This document shows, in pieces, positions 62,118 through 64,000 of a DNA stretch of 64,000 nt. The stretch is taken from positions 1 through 64,000 of the forward strand of contig NZ_QJKD01000014.1 of the NCBI RefSeq assembly GCF_003201875.1, in the 5' to 3' direction. The position numbers were made by a program, and so were the translations under genes. The first letter of the stretch is position 1. Each line of letters opens with the position of its first letter. The notes below the pieces were generated by a model that saw nothing but the letters and a program-made list of their open reading frames with translations, ran no database searches and was not told the DNA's origin. The stretch comes from Hungatella effluvii. Lineage in GTDB: Bacteria > Bacillota > Clostridia > Lachnospirales > Lachnospiraceae.

Positions 62118-63317
62118 TTACAGTTGCATACTCATTTCGGAATCTGGCTCCGCGCTTGCCCTAACAAATGGCTGCTCATTTCGCCTGATTGAACCATAAG
62201 CGGTATAGCCCAGCCCCTCGTTTCCAATCTGCCGCCTCCCATACCCATCGAAGTCAAAAAAATCAAAGGCTGGGTCGGAAATATTGATCCCTCCTTCGCA
62301 AAATTTTGTTTTCATGTATTCTGTTTGTGAAACACAATAACCATCAAAATCATAGCAGGCCAGATTTAACGCAATGTCGAGAGCTAATCCGCAGTCCAGA
62401 CATTGTTCATATTCAAGGGCTGCCTTATACATAGTTAAGTCACCATCGTCCCATAGACTTTTCACCGCATCTGTCAGTTCGTTTATCATTAATAGATCCG
62501 TGTCTACTGTAATCATGCTTGCCAATGCAGGAACCGCACATATCTTTTCAACAATCACACAGTCTTTCCATGATTGAACACCTAAAGTTAATAATGCAGT
62601 GGCAATACGATCGGCCTCCGAAGGGAATGTGATCCAAACCGACTTCTGATCGTCTGCTTGATCCTCATTCGTTTCATCTGTATTTTTTAACAGCATCGAA
62701 AGAATAGACAATTCTTCTGGATAACCAGGAAGATTTACTCCATCATAACCTTCATTCCAGTCATCAGAAAAGCGATACAGATAGCCCTTTTCTGTGAAGA
62801 TTCCGTTCCCATGTTCTTTTAACACTTCAATGATTTTCTTTTTTTCTTGCAAACCCATGTATTGATCCGGTATATGTGACACGTAATCGAGTAAATCTCC
62901 CTGTAAGCACACTTCTTCCAGCATAAAATGATCGGGAATTTCTTTGTAAAACTTGAACTTATCCAGGTTATATGCCGTATTAATCAGTTCTTTCATGGTC
63001 ATCACTGTGTCCTTATCACTTACCCTTCGTATTTTTAATGCGCTGTCAAAAATCAATATTTCTTCTTCAGACATTTGGGTGATCATAGAAGATAGAAAGT
63101 TGATCTCCTCCAAACTTATTTCTTCCGCTAGTATTAAGTGGAATGTAACCGCTCCAGGCCAATCCTTAAATCGATGGATTTCATAGCTTTTCCCTTTCTC
63201 AATATGAGCTCGCTCTCTCGCATCTTCTATTTCCCATTGGTTTGCAGGCAGATTTAAAATGGCACCGCTGTATCCATCTCGTCCCTTGTAATCACCAGCA
63301 GTTAAATGTATCTGCAT
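62118..63317 (-). CDS. ArdA-like antirestriction protein 1
   Basis: 399 residues. The N-terminus (LNLPANQWEIEDARERAHIE) resembles the start of ArdA-type proteins of conjugative elements. Then come modules LEEINFLSSMITQMSEEEI and ELINTAYNLDKFKFYKE and a C-terminal EYMKTKFCEGGINISDPAFD, followed by YTAYGSIRRNEQPFV. The overall composition is acidic, as expected of a DNA mimic. It is the most ArdA-like of the three proteins here. A GGAGTGT site precedes the ATG. Confidence 0.6.
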   Translation of the reverse strand: MQIHLTAGDYKGRDGYSGAILNLPANQWEIEDARERAHIEKGKSYEIHRFKDWPGAVTFHLILAEEISLEEINFLSSMITQMSEEEILIFDSALKIRRVSDKDTVMTMKELINTAYNLDKFKFYKEIPDHFMLEEVCLQGDLLDYVSHIPDQYMGLQEKKKIIEVLKEHGNGIFTEKGYLYRFSDDWNEGYDGVNLPGYPEELSILSMLLKNTDETNEDQADDQKSVWITFPSEADRIATALLTLGVQSWKDCVIVEKICAVPALASMITVDTDLLMINELTDAVKSLWDDGDLTMYKAALEYEQCLDCGLALDIALNLACYDFDGYCVSQTEYMKTKFCEGGINISDPAFDFFDFDGYGRRQIGNEGLGYTAYGSIRRNEQPFVRASAEPDSEMSMQL

Positions 63318-63695
63318 GAGACACTCCTTTCCTAAATGAATTGTCTGTTTTTTAATCCAACCGCGGTCTTTGTTACTGTTACCGTTACTGAAATATAATG
63401 ACCTATCCTTTAGAAAACTCTATTTACTGGTTATCCCCCTGATAACCAATTAATTAAACTCTCCCCTATCTCTATTAAGTACTTTCTATTTTCCCCTCTG
63501 AGCAACCTCCACCAGCAAAAAATTCTTTCCAAACACCTCCAAGACAGCCACCCATTCGCCTTCTATCTATTAAAATCCATTTTTTCAGCCTAAATACACA
63601 GTTCATTTTCATCCGAATTTCGTCGACTTTTCCGTCCAAAGCCACTATATTTTCTGACTGCAGCTTTAGCAAACCATGTCGTTTAAGTCTTGCCA
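63318..63695. other. Intergenic region between duplicated gene and ArdA-like gene 1
   Basis: It holds a perfect 8-bp hairpin TGGTTATC/GATAACCA (63428-63448) and three GTAAC repeats near 63,385, but no clear T run or promoter. A 74-codon frame at 63475-63699 is probably not a gene; its first codons are the continuation of the duplicated block. Confidence 0.45.
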
Positions 63696-64000
63696 TCAAA
63701 GGTTCATCCGTGGTCCTCTCGATAGTCCTTCCTCCTGAAACATACTAATATAGCAATCCACCATCTCCGCTATTTTCTGATAATCGCTTTCAATCGGTTT
63801 ATAGACATACCAGTCAATTTTATTCGCATCTTTCCAAATTTGAGGACATACTCCATCTTCAAAATAGGGGTTACTGACTGATTTGATGCCTAAAACTTCT
63901 TGAAACTCCAAGTTATTCTTATCAATAACACCTTCTTTCCGGTTAATCATCGTCATGGATATTCCGCTGTAGGTGGATAACACAGAACGTAGAAATTCCA
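63696..64000 (-). CDS. Hypothetical protein, duplicated copy A (partial)
   Basis: The C-terminal ~101 codons of a protein whose start lies beyond the right edge. EFLRSVLSTYSGISMTMINR, VCPQIWKDANKIDWYVYKPI and EGLSRGPRMNL match the protein at 61355 almost residue for residue. Function unknown. It precedes ArdA-like gene 1 as copy B precedes ArdA-like gene 2. Confidence 0.7.
   Translation of the reverse strand, partial: EFLRSVLSTYSGISMTMINRKEGVIDKNNLEFQEVLGIKSVSNPYFEDGVCPQIWKDANKIDWYVYKPIESDYQKIAEMVDCYISMFQEEGLSRGPRMNL

Noticed and set aside
63475-63699. 74-codon minus-strand frame overlapping the duplicated gene's stop
   Set aside because: Its first codons are duplicated sequence past a stop codon and the rest is low-quality sequence rich in Gly/Lys/Arg with no conserved look.
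1-64000. tRNA or rRNA genes and a replication origin
   Set aside because: No cloverleaf with CCA-like end, rRNA motif, or DnaA-box cluster was recognised on reading; a tRNA scan would settle it.

Overview
The window looks like a chromosome segment of a Gram-positive, mid-GC member of the Clostridia, most like a gut Lachnospiraceae (Clostridium/Enterocloster type). This rests on AGGAGG-type ribosome sites, TTG/GTG starts, LPXTG and sortase B genes, choline-binding-type cell-wall repeats, SpoVG/DUF6133/YodL mobile-element genes and an Agr-like LytTR/GHKL two-component system. No rRNA, tRNA or CRISPR array was recognised.

Region 1 (1-9,140, all minus): four secreted or surface genes (transglutaminase-like, 3D domain, cell-wall-binding repeats, and a giant repeat protein cut by the window edge). 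They lie downstream of a 205-bp segment bounded by perfect 30-bp inverted repeats and holding a promoter that now points away from them. A tyrosine recombinase gene abuts the segment and its last codons lie inside one repeat. This has the architecture of a phase-variable invertible promoter, seen here in the OFF orientation. A 289-bp MITE-like element with perfect 71-bp terminal inverted repeats and an 8-bp target duplication follows.

Region 2 (9,700-28,340): a cyclic-di-GMP GGDEF/EAL protein; a sugar-uptake locus (two permeases, binding lipoprotein, LacI regulator, divergent GH3 glycosidase) with three matching operators; an antiporter plus cytidylate kinase-like operon; decayed gene fragments; a LytTR/GHKL two-component system preceded by a 32-codon ORF; and a sortase B plus LPKTG surface protein with three near-identical 234-bp repeats.

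Region 3 (29,100-39,000): gene debris (IS110, integrase, cfa, membrane-protein, SpoVG and prepilin peptidase remnants) around a subtilisin-like protein whose catalytic Ser position is Gly, and two MATE transporters. One MATE is fused to a cytidylate kinase-like domain and the other is followed by a separate kinase gene, so transporter plus kinase-like protein occurs three times in the window.

Region 4 (39,100-64,000, minus): accessory DNA resembling an integrative conjugative element (DUF6133 pilin-like proteins, SpoVG, YodL, AbrB, Dam methylase, PAPS-reductase-like protein, three large ArdA-like proteins). A Tn554-like module (three tyrosine recombinases plus DUF6262) lies within it. Directly downstream, on its own promoter, is a four-gene operon of RloA ATPase, RloB, an Mrr-nuclease/STAND NTPase and an OLD-type ATPase/TOPRIM nuclease: a probable composite anti-phage cassette and the strongest candidate for an undescribed system.
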